Origin: Proteus mirabilis ATCC 29906 | GTDB taxonomy: Bacteria > Pseudomonadota > Gammaproteobacteria > Enterobacterales > Enterobacteriaceae | Assembly (NCBI RefSeq): GCF_000160755.1 | Contig: NZ_GG668593.1 | Location: 48,289-112,288 of the forward strand | Direction of reading: 5' to 3' | Length of the DNA: 64,000 bases | Part shown: positions 1-8,785 of the stretch, piece after piece | Layout: each line of letters starts with the position of its first letter | How positions within the stretch are numbered: position 1 is the stretch's first letter | Notes under the pieces: generated by a model | Told to the model about the DNA's origin: nothing | Database searches by the model: none | What the model saw: only the letters and a program-made list of their open reading frames with translations | Program-made: the position numbers and the translations under genes

Positions 1-1846
1 CCACACTTGAAAAGGCGGTGTTATTTCTTCCGACATTTAGTATTACTGAATTTTTATCGTAGGACAGTGTGGTACCTAAAAAAAGATAGTTTGGATTTAC
101 ATCAGTAAATTGACCATTAACACCGTGATCTGCCGTTAAAATGGTATATTTTGTGTTATATAAACTTTGAACATCATCTTTTGTTAGCAGATTTTGGCTA
201 TTTTCAAGCGATACATTAACCATTCCACCATTCAGTGTCGCGGTACCCAAACTGATTATTTTATCGCTATCACCTTGTGAATTTATTTCAACATGGTAGT
301 TGCCACCAGAATTAAAAATAACAGTATCATCGATATTAATTGTACCTATTGAATGACCCGGTGATACGATGCCTCCTGAATAAACGGCCAGCTTATTAAT
401 TTTTCCTTTACCAGAAAGTATCCCTTTGTTATTGATATTGACTTGAGAATCAACGCTCCCACCATTTAATAGCAATGCTCCTTTGTTGACATCTAGTAAA
501 GTGTTTAGTGTTCCTTCAAGAAGCAATGTACCACCATTAATGGAAGAATTTTTTGCATAGTGGTTTTCACCAGTGAGCAGTAAATGACCCTGATTAACTT
601 CAACGCCAGCAAAATGGTTATTGCCTGATAAGATCAAGGTGCCATTACCTTGTTTGATTAATTTGCCAGGCCCACTAATATCATTTTTCCATTCATCAAG
701 TTGACCAAATTCAGCAAAGTCAAATTCATTAGTTATTTGATTAACAATAAAATGATTGTAGAAATAACTAGGGCCATTATAGGCTTTCGGGAGATTAATT
801 AATCCCCAATTGGCGTTTGGATCATCTTTGTTTGCAGCCCAGCCAGCCAATGAATTACTCGGGTAGGCGGTACTCGCTAAGATAGATTGCCGTTGCTCTT
901 TGGTTAAATAGGCAAAGCGTAAACGCAGTAAAGCGTTGGCAGATGTTGGTATTTCATTAGGGGTAATGCGTGGTGCAGGCTCTGGATCTTTGGTTGCGTA
1001 ATAACCTGTTTCATCGTTAGTGATTGTTGTCGAGGTCGTTAAGCAATGTTGATTTTTGCATTGGCTAGCAACATTTTGGCGGACTTCTTTGGCAAGCTCT
1101 ACAAAAGTGCGGGTGGTGTCATCATCTGCAAGCATTTGTGACAGCAGGTAATAATTGCCTATTCTGGATGCGATGGTATCTGTTGCGAAGTGTGCCCCGA
1201 CAATAACTCGACTTTCACCATATTCTATTGCTCGGGCAAACATTTCACTGCCCTTTTCAGGGAATAAGATGGATAACACTGCAGCTTGTTTGTATCCGTT
1301 CCACGTATGACCACTGGGATAAGATGAGCCTGTTATAGAGGTGTAGTTATCAAGATAATGACCTTCTTTATCAAGTACTTGGTAAGGTCGGCCACGTAAA
1401 AAAAGTTCTTTTAAGATAAAATCTATCGAGCGTACTCTTTTTTTATTTGTATCATAAGCATAGGTGCCTGTGCTATGTAATTTATTGAGATCTTGATAAG
1501 CTTGAATATCGCTAAAGTTGATCGATTTAGCCTTATCACCAAATAAAATATTAGCATAGGTATTCAACACATAAGTATGAGACTGTGATTTATCCGCTTC
1601 GGCAAGTTCTCTACGTTTGCCGGTAATGGCTTGATAATTATTACTGATTATTCTATCTAATTCGGCGGTTCTCGATCCTTTTTGAGGGCTAGTTGTGATA
1701 ACACCATTTTTGATTTCATCTAACCAATAATTACGTTGGTCGATAATACGTTGCTTGGTTTGTGAAATATTGGTTTCAGACCATGTTGAATGGGAAAAAA
1801 GTAAAAAAAAGCAGCTTAACGAGGTAGGTATTACGATATTTTTCAT
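1..1846 (-). CDS. Autotransporter with N-terminal PAP2/class A acid phosphatase domain (3' end cut off by window)
   Basis: The reading frame is open from an ATG at 1846 to the left edge, about 615 codons, so the C-terminal part is missing. Residues 1-23 look like a signal peptide. The three parts of the acid phosphatase signature are intact: K146-x6-RP (153-154), PSGH (177-180) and SR-x5-H-x3-D (212-223). A class A/PAP2 phosphomonoesterase head is therefore expected to act outside the cytoplasm. From about residue 400 the sequence becomes Gly/Asn-rich beta-strand repeats, including a PGHSIGT motif typical of autotransporter passengers. The outer-membrane beta-barrel should lie to the left of the window; I infer it and do not see it. 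A second in-frame ATG at 1858 is possible. No operon partner is visible. Confidence 0.85.
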   Translation of the reverse strand, partial: MKNIVIPTSLSCFFLLFSHSTWSETNISQTKQRIIDQRNYWLDEIKNGVITTSPQKGSRTAELDRIISNNYQAITGKRRELAEADKSQSHTYVLNTYANILFGDKAKSINFSDIQAYQDLNKLHSTGTYAYDTNKKRVRSIDFILKELFLRGRPYQVLDKEGHYLDNYTSITGSSYPSGHTWNGYKQAAVLSILFPEKGSEMFARAIEYGESRVIVGAHFATDTIASRIGNYYLLSQMLADDDTTRTFVELAKEVRQNVASQCKNQHCLTTSTTITNDETGYYATKDPEPAPRITPNEIPTSANALLRLRFAYLTKEQRQSILASTAYPSNSLAGWAANKDDPNANWGLINLPKAYNGPSYFYNHFIVNQITNEFDFAEFGQLDEWKNDISGPGKLIKQGNGTLILSGNNHFAGVEVNQGHLLLTGENHYAKNSSINGGTLLLEGTLNTLLDVNKGALLLNGGSVDSQVNINNKGILSGKGKINKLAVYSGGIVSPGHSIGTINIDDTVIFNSGGNYHVEINSQGDSDKIISLGTATLNGGMVNVSLENSQNLLTKDDVQSLYNTKYTILTADHGVNGQFTDVNPNYLFLGTTLSYDKNSVILNVGRNNTAFSSV

Positions 1847-2174
1847 AAAATAAGCCATAGTCTCTAAAAAATTGAGAGCTAATTTATATTAGCTATGTTT
1901 AGTTTTTATGACAGGCATTATTATATTAGAGATATTTTCTAAATTGTTTGGTAGTAATTTATTCAGAGTTTTTTTATTATTTTTACTAACATTATATGAT
2001 AGTTTGAATATAGTGTGACCAATGTAGTAAAAAATATCGGCATATTCTCTATATTAAAAATAAAAATTAGAGTATGCCGATGATTTAAATTATACCTTAT
2101 TTATTAAGCAAATTAGCTAAGCTTTATCTATTTTGTACTGTTAAATGCTTAATTAGTTATTCTACTTATTCATT
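1847..2174. other. AT-rich intergenic region between ipdC and the autotransporter
   Basis: This gap of about 330 bases holds the leftward promoter region of the autotransporter and a hairpin at 2036-2081 that probably ends ipdC transcription. No further ORF or known motif is apparent. The promoter itself cannot be fixed because the region is uniformly A/T-rich. Confidence 0.5.
2036..2081 (-). terminator. Rho-independent terminator of ipdC
   Basis: ATCGGCATA (2036-2044) pairs with TATGCCGAT (2073-2081), and the pairing partly extends into the TCTCTA/TAGAG flanks. On the minus strand the stem is followed by a T-rich stretch, as expected for a terminator about 95 bases after the ipdC stop. Confidence 0.6.
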
Positions 2175-3824
2175 TTAGAATGAATATAATGAACTTTTTG
2201 ATTCTTTTAATTTTTGCGCTAATTCAGAGGCCTCATATCGCTCTGTGACTATCTCAATATAAGATGCGCTATTTGTTAGTGCGGCTTTATTTAACGCATT
2301 ATCTAGTCCACTTGCTGTAGTTACTTTTTCACTATACCAATCTGTTGCACCAAAGGCTTGCGGTAACTGATGATAGTTCCACTGAGCTAAATCATTATAA
2401 TAAGCTTCGGGGTAATCACATAATAATCTCTCTATTAAATAACCATCGTTATTTAATACTAGAATAATAGGTTTTAAACCGAAACGAACAAATTGACTAA
2501 TTTCTTGTACTGTTAATTGATGAGAGCCTTCACCGGTAATTAAAATAATGCGTTTTTCTGGTGCCGCTAACGCAGCGCCTAATGCAGCCGGTGTTGCCCA
2601 ACCAATAGAGCCCCATAGTGTTTGATTATGAAATTGTGCACCTTCAGGTAATAAAGCGAAGCCTAATCCCATGGATGAGGTTCCTGTTTCTGCAATAATA
2701 ATATCATTAGGTTTAAAGAATTGTTCTAAACGAGGATAGAGATATTGTGCTGTAATTTTATCATTATCAGATATAACCGCTTCACCTAATCCTTTCGCTG
2801 TTATTTTATGATAAGTTTTATTTGGTAGTCGTTGGGTTAATTCAGAAAGAATATCTGTCATATAAACGCAGGAGTAGATCACAGAATCAATTTCAACATA
2901 ATCTGGCATAATACTGATTAATTGTTCTGATTTAATATTAGCAGTGAAGCTGCCTGTATTAAAGTCAGTCATTAATGTACCGATCCCTAATATATATTCA
3001 CTACTTTCGACAAATTCTCTGACCTCTGGTGTCATTAATTGTCCGTCATACATACCAACATATTGCGCGTTAGATTCACTTAATATGCTTTTATCCATAA
3101 ACATAGTGGCATAAGGTAAACCTGTTTTATCAATAAAATGCTGGATTTTATCTGTTAACCCTAAACGTGCAGATAAAAAGCCTGGTAATACACAGACATT
3201 ATTGCTGTGGGTGAGTTTCTCAATGATTGCTGATACTGCTTTTTCTAATGTTGCTTTATCACTTGTTGGCTTTTGTGGTGCGGTAACAGATAACGGCGCT
3301 ACTACTTGGCTATTAGCATAATCTGAAGGTATACCAATATAAACAGGACGACGCTCTTTTAATGCTGCTTCTATTACGCGCTCCATTTCTTCCACACAAT
3401 TTTCGGGTGTTAAAATAGTATGAGCGCAAGCAAGGCGCTGAGCAATCTGATAAAAAACATCAAAATCACCATTACCTAAAGTATGATGCACAAGGCGTTT
3501 ACTTTTTTGTACGCCACTTGCTGGCATGCCAACTAAATGGAAAATCGGTAAATTTTCAGCATAGGCACCAGCAATAGCGTTAATCGCACTTAATTCACCT
3601 ACGCCAAAGGTAGTGGATAATGCTGCCATACCTTTAATTCGGGCATAGCCATCTGCAGCATATGCCGCATTTAATTCATTACAGTTACCAATCCAACGTT
3701 GTTGTTGGTTGTTGCAAACAGTGTCTTCAATAGGGAAGGCGTAATCACCAGCAACACCAAAAATATCTTTGATACCTAAATCATATAATCGGTCTAAAAC
3801 GTACTTAATAACTGTGTTTGTCAT
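2175..3824 (-). CDS. ipdC: Thiamine-diphosphate alpha-keto acid (indolepyruvate-type) decarboxylase
   Basis: 549 aa, the normal length of the pyruvate/indolepyruvate/phenylpyruvate decarboxylase family, which removes CO2 from 2-keto acids to give aldehydes in the cytoplasm. Visible hallmarks are the cofactor-activating Glu50 in NELNAAYAADGYAR, Asp28 in AGDYAF, the active-site His113-His114 pair in VHHTLGNGDF, and the C-terminal TPP/Mg motif. The first Asp of the usual GDG is Glu here (GEGSHQ, 431-436, followed by LNNDG at 457-461), a conservative change at a metal ligand. It is transcribed divergently from a LysR gene that probably controls it. The exact substrate (indolepyruvate, phenylpyruvate or branched-chain keto acids) cannot be read from the sequence. 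Confidence 0.85.
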   Translation of the reverse strand: MTNTVIKYVLDRLYDLGIKDIFGVAGDYAFPIEDTVCNNQQQRWIGNCNELNAAYAADGYARIKGMAALSTTFGVGELSAINAIAGAYAENLPIFHLVGMPASGVQKSKRLVHHTLGNGDFDVFYQIAQRLACAHTILTPENCVEEMERVIEAALKERRPVYIGIPSDYANSQVVAPLSVTAPQKPTSDKATLEKAVSAIIEKLTHSNNVCVLPGFLSARLGLTDKIQHFIDKTGLPYATMFMDKSILSESNAQYVGMYDGQLMTPEVREFVESSEYILGIGTLMTDFNTGSFTANIKSEQLISIMPDYVEIDSVIYSCVYMTDILSELTQRLPNKTYHKITAKGLGEAVISDNDKITAQYLYPRLEQFFKPNDIIIAETGTSSMGLGFALLPEGAQFHNQTLWGSIGWATPAALGAALAAPEKRIILITGEGSHQLTVQEISQFVRFGLKPIILVLNNDGYLIERLLCDYPEAYYNDLAQWNYHQLPQAFGATDWYSEKVTTASGLDNALNKAALTNSASYIEIVTERYEASELAQKLKESKSSLYSF

Positions 3825-3973
3825 ATAATCTCCAGAAAATCTGAAATAATAATCTACTAAATGATAGTAAAGTTCCTACATTATGCTTAATGTTCTATCG
3901 CTAATTTTGTTTTTAAGGAAATGGTTTATTATTATTGGGGGTATAACCAAAAGTAATAAGGTAAAAATTATTT

Positions 3974-4867
3974 ATGGATATTCGTGTTTTACGCTATTTT
4001 ATTGAAGTTGTTCAATTAAATGGATTTAGCCGAGCCGCTGATGCTTTATTTATTACACAACCAGCCATTAGTCGTAGCATTAAAAAATTAGAGGATGAAT
4101 TAGGCACTGTTTTATTAATAAGAGAAGTGGATGGGGTAAAATTAACTGATGACGGTGCTATTTTATATGAGCATGCAAAGCAGATCCTCGCTCAATTTAA
4201 TAGTATGAATAAAGCATTAAATGATAAAGATGAACCTTTAACAGGCGCCTTAAATGTCGGATTACCTCCTGTTATAGCCTCAACCTATTTTGCTGATATT
4301 ATCATGGCGTTTAGCTCTCGCCATCCCAATGTTGAACTTAAAATTTTTGAGCTGGGCACCAAACAGATGGAAGATGCGATGTTAGAAGGCACGGTAGAAA
4401 CTGCTGCAGTGATGTTACCTTTTAATGATAAAGATTTTGAATTAACCATTTTTTCAGAAGATCACTTGATGTTATTAGTAGCACAATCCCATCCTTTGGC
4501 TAAAGATAAGAAGGTTAATTTTAAACAACTTATTACAGAGCGGTTTATCTTTTTTTCAGAAGATTTTCGTATTAATGATTTGGTACGTAGTGCTTGTGGG
4601 ATTTATAACATTGAACCACAAATTGTGGGGAGAAGTAATCATTTAGATTTAATTATTGCAATGGTTAAAGCCGGTGTCGGGATCACACTGTTGCCTAATA
4701 GCATGTGTAATAAATATCCTATCGATGATTTAGTGGTTATTCCCATTACTTCCCCTAGGTTATCTTATCAATTAGCTTTAGCCACCAATCAAAATAGTTA
4801 CCAAAGCCGTAGTTGCCAAGCATGGAATAAATTAGCAATAGAGAAATTAATGAAAGAGAATATTTAA
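3974..4867 (+). CDS. LysR-family transcriptional regulator divergent from ipdC
   Basis: 297 aa. The N-terminal winged helix-turn-helix (about residues 1-60, with FSRAADALFITQPAISRSIK) is textbook LysR, and the rest fits the periplasmic-binding-like co-inducer domain (about 90-290). The gene starts 149 bases from the ipdC start on the opposite strand, the standard arrangement for a LysR protein that controls its divergent neighbour and itself, so ipdC regulation in response to an aromatic or keto acid is a reasonable inference. An A/G-rich AAGGTAAA lies upstream of the ATG. A hairpin terminator follows at 4884. Confidence 0.85.
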   Translation: MDIRVLRYFIEVVQLNGFSRAADALFITQPAISRSIKKLEDELGTVLLIREVDGVKLTDDGAILYEHAKQILAQFNSMNKALNDKDEPLTGALNVGLPPVIASTYFADIIMAFSSRHPNVELKIFELGTKQMEDAMLEGTVETAAVMLPFNDKDFELTIFSEDHLMLLVAQSHPLAKDKKVNFKQLITERFIFFSEDFRINDLVRSACGIYNIEPQIVGRSNHLDLIIAMVKAGVGITLLPNSMCNKYPIDDLVVIPITSPRLSYQLALATNQNSYQSRSCQAWNKLAIEKLMKENI

Positions 4868-4883
4868 TCATGGAATGATAAAT

Positions 4884-4907
4884 ACGCTTTGTAAAAAGCG
4901 TTTTATT
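4884..4907 (+). terminator. Terminator after the LysR gene
   Basis: ACGCTTT (4884-4890), a GTAA loop and AAAGCGT (4895-4901), followed by TTTATT. It lies 16 bases after the LysR stop. Confidence 0.6.
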
Positions 4908-5084
4908 AATGGTAGCTATAATTATTTTATCAAACTAGTGGCTAATTTATTGTGATTAACTTGCTCACAATGGTATAAAAGTGGTTATATTGATAATACA
5001 TTTCTTTTTATCTCATTATTTTTAAATAAAAATTAAACAGTGATAAATAGAAAAATCAGACAAGACAGGAATAGGATAGGGACA

Positions 5085-6854
5085 ATGAATGAGAGTAGCA
5101 GCTCCACAAACCAGCATTTTATTCGTAAGTTAGAAGGTATTGTCGGTAAAAAACATGTATTAACCCAAGAGCATAAAACAGAGCGATATCGTAAAGGGTT
5201 TCGTTCCGGACAGGGAAAAGCACTGGCAGTGGTATTCCCCGGCTCTTTATTAGAACAGTGGCGTATTTTTAAAACCTGTGTTGAAGCCGATAAAATTATT
5301 ATTATGCAAGCGGCAAATACCGGGTTAACAGAAGGTTCAACCCCCAGTGGTGATGACTATGATCGTGATATTGTTATCATCAGTACCTTGCGCCAAGATA
5401 AAATACAAGTTCTTTCTGAATATAACCAAGTTATTGCCTTTCCTGGCAGTACATTATGGCACTTAGAAAAAGTATTAAAGCCATTAGGAAGAGAGCCACA
5501 TTCAGTGATAGGCTCTTCTTGTATTGGTGCTTCGGTAATTGGAGGCATTTGTAATAACTCAGGGGGGGCATTAGTGCGCCGCGGCCCTGCTTATACTGAG
5601 TTATCACTTTACGCCCGTGTTAATGAACAAGGTGAAGCAGAGCTTATCAACCATTTGGGAATTGATTTAGGTGACACTCCGGAAGAGATATTAACCAATC
5701 TGGATAATCGACATTATCATGCGAAACAAATTCATGCGACGGATAAACTGGCATCTGATCATGAATATAGTGAGCGAGTACGTGATATTGATGCAGATAC
5801 ACCATCTCGATTTAATAATGACGAAAGACGTCTCTTTGAAGCGGCGGGAAGCGCCGGTAAGCTCTCTGTTTTTGCCGTAAGATTAGATACTTTTCCTGCT
5901 GATCATCGCACTCAAGTTTTCTATATTGGGACCAATGATCCTGATGAGTTAGAAGATATCCGTCGCCATATTCTCAGTCAATTTAAGGTATTACCCGTTG
6001 CGGGTGAGTATATGCATCGAAGTTACTACAAAATGGCAGAAGTTTATGGCAAAGATACCTTTTTAATTATTGATAAGTTAGGTACAGATAAGATGCCAGC
6101 ATTATTTGCTATTAAAGGGCGTGTTGATGCTGTTCTTAATAAAGTGCCATTTTTACCTAAGAATCTAACTGATAGAACAATGCAATTGATGAGTAAGTTA
6201 TGGCCTGCTCATTTACCTGCTCGTATGACAGAATATCGCGATAAATATGAGCACCATTTAATGCTAAGAATGGCGGATAGTGGTATAGAAGAAGCCTCAA
6301 CTTATTTAAAAGAATACTTTAAACATGCCACGGGGGATTATTTCGAATGTACAGAAGAAGAAGGTAATAAAGCCTTTTTACATCGTTTTGCCGCCGCGGG
6401 TGCCGCGGTGCGTTATCATGCCGTTCATATTAACGATGTGGAAGATGTGCTACCTTTGGATATTGCATTACGTCGTAATGATCGAGATTGGTTTGAAAAA
6501 CTGCCTCCTGAAATAGAAAACCAATTGCTCTATAAATTGTACTGTGGTCACTTTATGTGTCACGTTATGCATCAAGATTATATTATTAAAAAAGGTGTTG
6601 ACGCTAAGGCACTTAAAGCACAGATGTTAGCCTTACTAGACAAACGTGGTGCGGAATATCCAGCAGAGCATAATGTAGGGCATCTCTATTATGCAAAACC
6701 GCAATTAAAAGCGTTTTATAAACATAACGATCCGACAAATAGCATGAACCCAGGCATTGGTAAAACCTCCAAATTAAAATATTGGGGAGAAGAGTGTGGT
6801 TGCGGGCATAATCATAATCAAGCTGAAGTTAATCATATAGAAAACAAAGAATAA
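5085..6854 (+). CDS. dld: Quinone-dependent D-lactate dehydrogenase
   Basis: FAD-dependent inner-membrane-associated enzyme that oxidises D-lactate to pyruvate and passes electrons to quinone. It has the FAD-binding PCMH domain (about 40-210, with GSSCIGASVIGGICNNSGG) and the membrane-binding D-lactate dehydrogenase C-terminal domain. I chose the ATG at 5085 (589 aa) over an in-frame GTG at 5040 because an AGGATAGGG ribosome-binding site sits just before it and because E. coli Dld is about 571 aa. After the conserved MNPGIGKTSK the protein has an extra tail of about 20 residues with a CGCGHNHN cluster that E. coli Dld lacks. The gene is monocistronic, with a terminator at 6885. Confidence 0.93.
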   Translation: MNESSSSTNQHFIRKLEGIVGKKHVLTQEHKTERYRKGFRSGQGKALAVVFPGSLLEQWRIFKTCVEADKIIIMQAANTGLTEGSTPSGDDYDRDIVIISTLRQDKIQVLSEYNQVIAFPGSTLWHLEKVLKPLGREPHSVIGSSCIGASVIGGICNNSGGALVRRGPAYTELSLYARVNEQGEAELINHLGIDLGDTPEEILTNLDNRHYHAKQIHATDKLASDHEYSERVRDIDADTPSRFNNDERRLFEAAGSAGKLSVFAVRLDTFPADHRTQVFYIGTNDPDELEDIRRHILSQFKVLPVAGEYMHRSYYKMAEVYGKDTFLIIDKLGTDKMPALFAIKGRVDAVLNKVPFLPKNLTDRTMQLMSKLWPAHLPARMTEYRDKYEHHLMLRMADSGIEEASTYLKEYFKHATGDYFECTEEEGNKAFLHRFAAAGAAVRYHAVHINDVEDVLPLDIALRRNDRDWFEKLPPEIENQLLYKLYCGHFMCHVMHQDYIIKKGVDAKALKAQMLALLDKRGAEYPAEHNVGHLYYAKPQLKAFYKHNDPTNSMNPGIGKTSKLKYWGEECGCGHNHNQAEVNHIENKE

Positions 6855-6884
6855 GTTTTTTATTCTATGACAGCTAAACATAAT

Positions 6885-6908
6885 AAAGGCAGGGAAACCT
6901 GCCTTTTG
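6885..6908. terminator. Bidirectional terminator between dld and sbcB
   Basis: AAAGGCAGG (6885-6893), a GAAA loop and CCTGCCTTT (6898-6906). T-rich sequence follows in both directions, so it can serve both converging genes. Confidence 0.75.
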
Positions 6909-6935
6909 CGTAATTTAATTGCTTATCTGATGTTA

Positions 6936-8366
6936 TTAACTCGCAATTTCTTGAGCATATAAATATAGCTCTTGCAGTTGTTTTAGCTTTTCTTCGTTAT
7001 CGCTATGTTCTTCTGCTAACAGCTGAATGGTATTGATATATTCAGTCAGCTTTTCTGGCGTTAATTGCTCTTTTCTATGCGCTAACCAACGTTGTTGTTC
7101 ATCATAAGTTAATGTGGCTGGGAAGTTTCTCGCACGGTAACGGAAAAACAGCGGCTCCATACGTGGATCTTCAAAAGTTAAATTAAGTGCTGGTAAGTTT
7201 TGTGGCTGTGTTGAGCGAATAATTTCCATCGCGCTACGATCATTATCGCTAAAAAAGCCATTGTATAATTGAGCATCAACATCATCTGCAGGGGTAAATG
7301 GTGTTTGCTGAGCAAAAATCTCGACGACTTTATTGCGGATCTCAGGATTAGACAGCAATATTGCTTGGTTATTTAAACAATTATCAATATCTAACCCAAT
7401 TCTATCGGCATCTTGAGATCTGAGGGTATTTTTAGGTGCAACGATAGGGCATTTATTAATATGCAGTAATTTTATCGGAACTGGTGGCTCATCGGCAGAT
7501 AACTCACTGCGAGGAGTATATAAGCGCTCACGCAATTGCTCTGAAGTGAGGGTTAATAAAGGGGAAATATCCGCAGCTAAATCACAAACAATTACCGCAT
7601 TACGATTATCTGGATGCCAAGCTAAAGGAGCTACAAGGCTTAAATTAGAACGCGCTGCACCAAACATACCAGAGACATGCACAAGCGGCGTCATGGTTGG
7701 GATATCTATCAGTGCTTGTACTTTACGTTTATCACGTAAATTAAAGAAATAATCAAACATACGAGGTTGCGCTTGTTTGAGTTTTTTTGCCATCGCAATA
7801 GTTGCATAAACGTCTGACATGGCATCATGCGCATTTTCGTGGGAGATCCCATTTGCTTTAGTTAATAGCTCAAGGCGAAAACTCGGAAAACCATCATCAT
7901 TCTCAGGCCAATTAATTCCCTCAGGACGCAATGCATAACATGCACGTAAAACATCAAGTAAATCCCAACGTGAATTTCCTTTTTGCCAACTATAAGCATA
8001 GGGATCATAAAAATTACGATATAAGATATTTCTGGTGACTTCATCATCAAAGCGTAAATTGTTATAACCCATAATACAACTGTTAGGCTGGCTAAAGGCT
8101 TGATGAATTTGGCGAGTAAATTCAGCTTCTGATACACCATTCTTTAGTGCTATTTGTGGTGTGATCCCCGTTATCATGACGGCTTCTGGCTGAGGTAAGT
8201 AATCATCATTCGGTTTGCAATAAATGACCAGAGGATCTTCAATGATATTAAAATCCATATCTGTTCTGACACCGGCAAATTGCGCAGGGCGATCCATCGC
8301 AGGATGCGTACCAAAGGTCTCGTAGTCATAGATATAGAAAGTGGGGGTATTAGCTGAATTTGACAA
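6936..8366 (-). CDS. sbcB: Exodeoxyribonuclease I
   Basis: 476 aa, the same size as E. coli ExoI, a processive 3'-to-5' single-strand exonuclease used in recombination, mismatch repair and RecBCD-related pathways. The DEDDh catalytic motifs are present: D-x-E in YIYDYETFGTHP (about residues 14-17), the second Asp in NLRFDDEVTRN, and H-x4-D in HDAMSDVYATIAMA (about 181-186). The SH3-like and C-terminal helical domains follow. It converges with dld. The upstream 419-base gap is shared with the divergent sugar transporter. Assignment is by whole-protein similarity to SbcB. Confidence 0.95.
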   Translation of the reverse strand: MSNSANTPTFYIYDYETFGTHPAMDRPAQFAGVRTDMDFNIIEDPLVIYCKPNDDYLPQPEAVMITGITPQIALKNGVSEAEFTRQIHQAFSQPNSCIMGYNNLRFDDEVTRNILYRNFYDPYAYSWQKGNSRWDLLDVLRACYALRPEGINWPENDDGFPSFRLELLTKANGISHENAHDAMSDVYATIAMAKKLKQAQPRMFDYFFNLRDKRKVQALIDIPTMTPLVHVSGMFGAARSNLSLVAPLAWHPDNRNAVIVCDLAADISPLLTLTSEQLRERLYTPRSELSADEPPVPIKLLHINKCPIVAPKNTLRSQDADRIGLDIDNCLNNQAILLSNPEIRNKVVEIFAQQTPFTPADDVDAQLYNGFFSDNDRSAMEIIRSTQPQNLPALNLTFEDPRMEPLFFRYRARNFPATLTYDEQQRWLAHRKEQLTPEKLTEYINTIQLLAEEHSDNEEKLKQLQELYLYAQEIAS

Positions 8367-8673
8367 GGTTTCCTACCGTAATTTATCTGCTTAATTAATT
8401 GATTTTTAAATGAGTTTTAAAGCATTAAACCTTGCACTATTGAGTTGCATCGGGTTTAAACAATGGATATAACGACAAAGTTTGATTGATGATAGTGTCA
8501 CAAATATCAAATTGTTAACAATGCTTAACTGCGATAAAAGGTATGGTAAACCATATTGACTAAAACGTGAAATATCTAATGAATAAGAAATAAAAGGAGC
8601 ATAGCGTTGAGTATAGGGAGAACCTCGTTTAATGGGGATATACAAATAGCGATCTATCGCACATAACTTATAT

Positions 8674-8685
8674 GTTAACGTTAAC
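8674..8685. promoter_or_regulatory. Upstream LacI-family operator O1
   Basis: Perfect 12-bp palindrome GTTAACGTTAAC with the central CG step typical of LacI/GalR-family operators. An identical copy lies at 8737-8748. The centres are 63 bp apart, very close to six helical turns, so DNA looping is plausible. Confidence 0.7.
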
Positions 8686-8688
8686 TTT

Positions 8689-8704
8689 AGTGCGTTAAAT
8701 CACA
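8689..8704 (+). promoter_or_regulatory. CRP-like binding site for the symporter promoter
   Basis: AGTGCGTTAAATCACA matches the TGTGA-N6-TCACA CRP consensus at 8 of 10 positions. Its centre (8696.5) lies about 42 bases upstream of the start expected from the -10 element at 8727, which is the class II CRP position. Confidence 0.5.
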
Positions 8705-8726
8705 TAATGGTAAATATTTTCTACGT

Positions 8727-8732
8727 TATAAA
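8727..8732 (+). promoter_or_regulatory. Probable -10 element of the symporter gene
   Basis: TATAAA, with the expected start near 8739 inside operator O2. A clear -35 is lacking, consistent with dependence on an activator. Confidence 0.4.
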
Positions 8733-8736
8733 TAGA

Positions 8737-8748
8737 GTTAACGTTAAC
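8737..8748. promoter_or_regulatory. Downstream LacI-family operator O2
   Basis: Second perfect GTTAACGTTAAC palindrome, overlapping the predicted transcription start of the symporter, where a repressor would block initiation. Confidence 0.7.
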
Positions 8749-8785
8749 ATTCTGGTCGCAAAATGACTTTATAAGGCGCTTAACA

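Larger units (their letters stand above)
8367..8785. other. Divergent regulatory region, sbcB / sugar symporter
   Basis: This 419-base gap contains, on its right side, two perfect GTTAACGTTAAC palindromes, a CRP-like site between them and a -10-like TATAAA, all oriented for the symporter gene at 8786 (listed separately). I see no convincing gene in the left part (8367-8670), only A/T-rich sequence that should hold the sbcB promoter. Confidence 0.6.

Noticed and set aside
5040..5084. GTG start for dld
   Set aside because: The extra 15 residues are not family-like, and a ribosome-binding site sits before the ATG at 5085.
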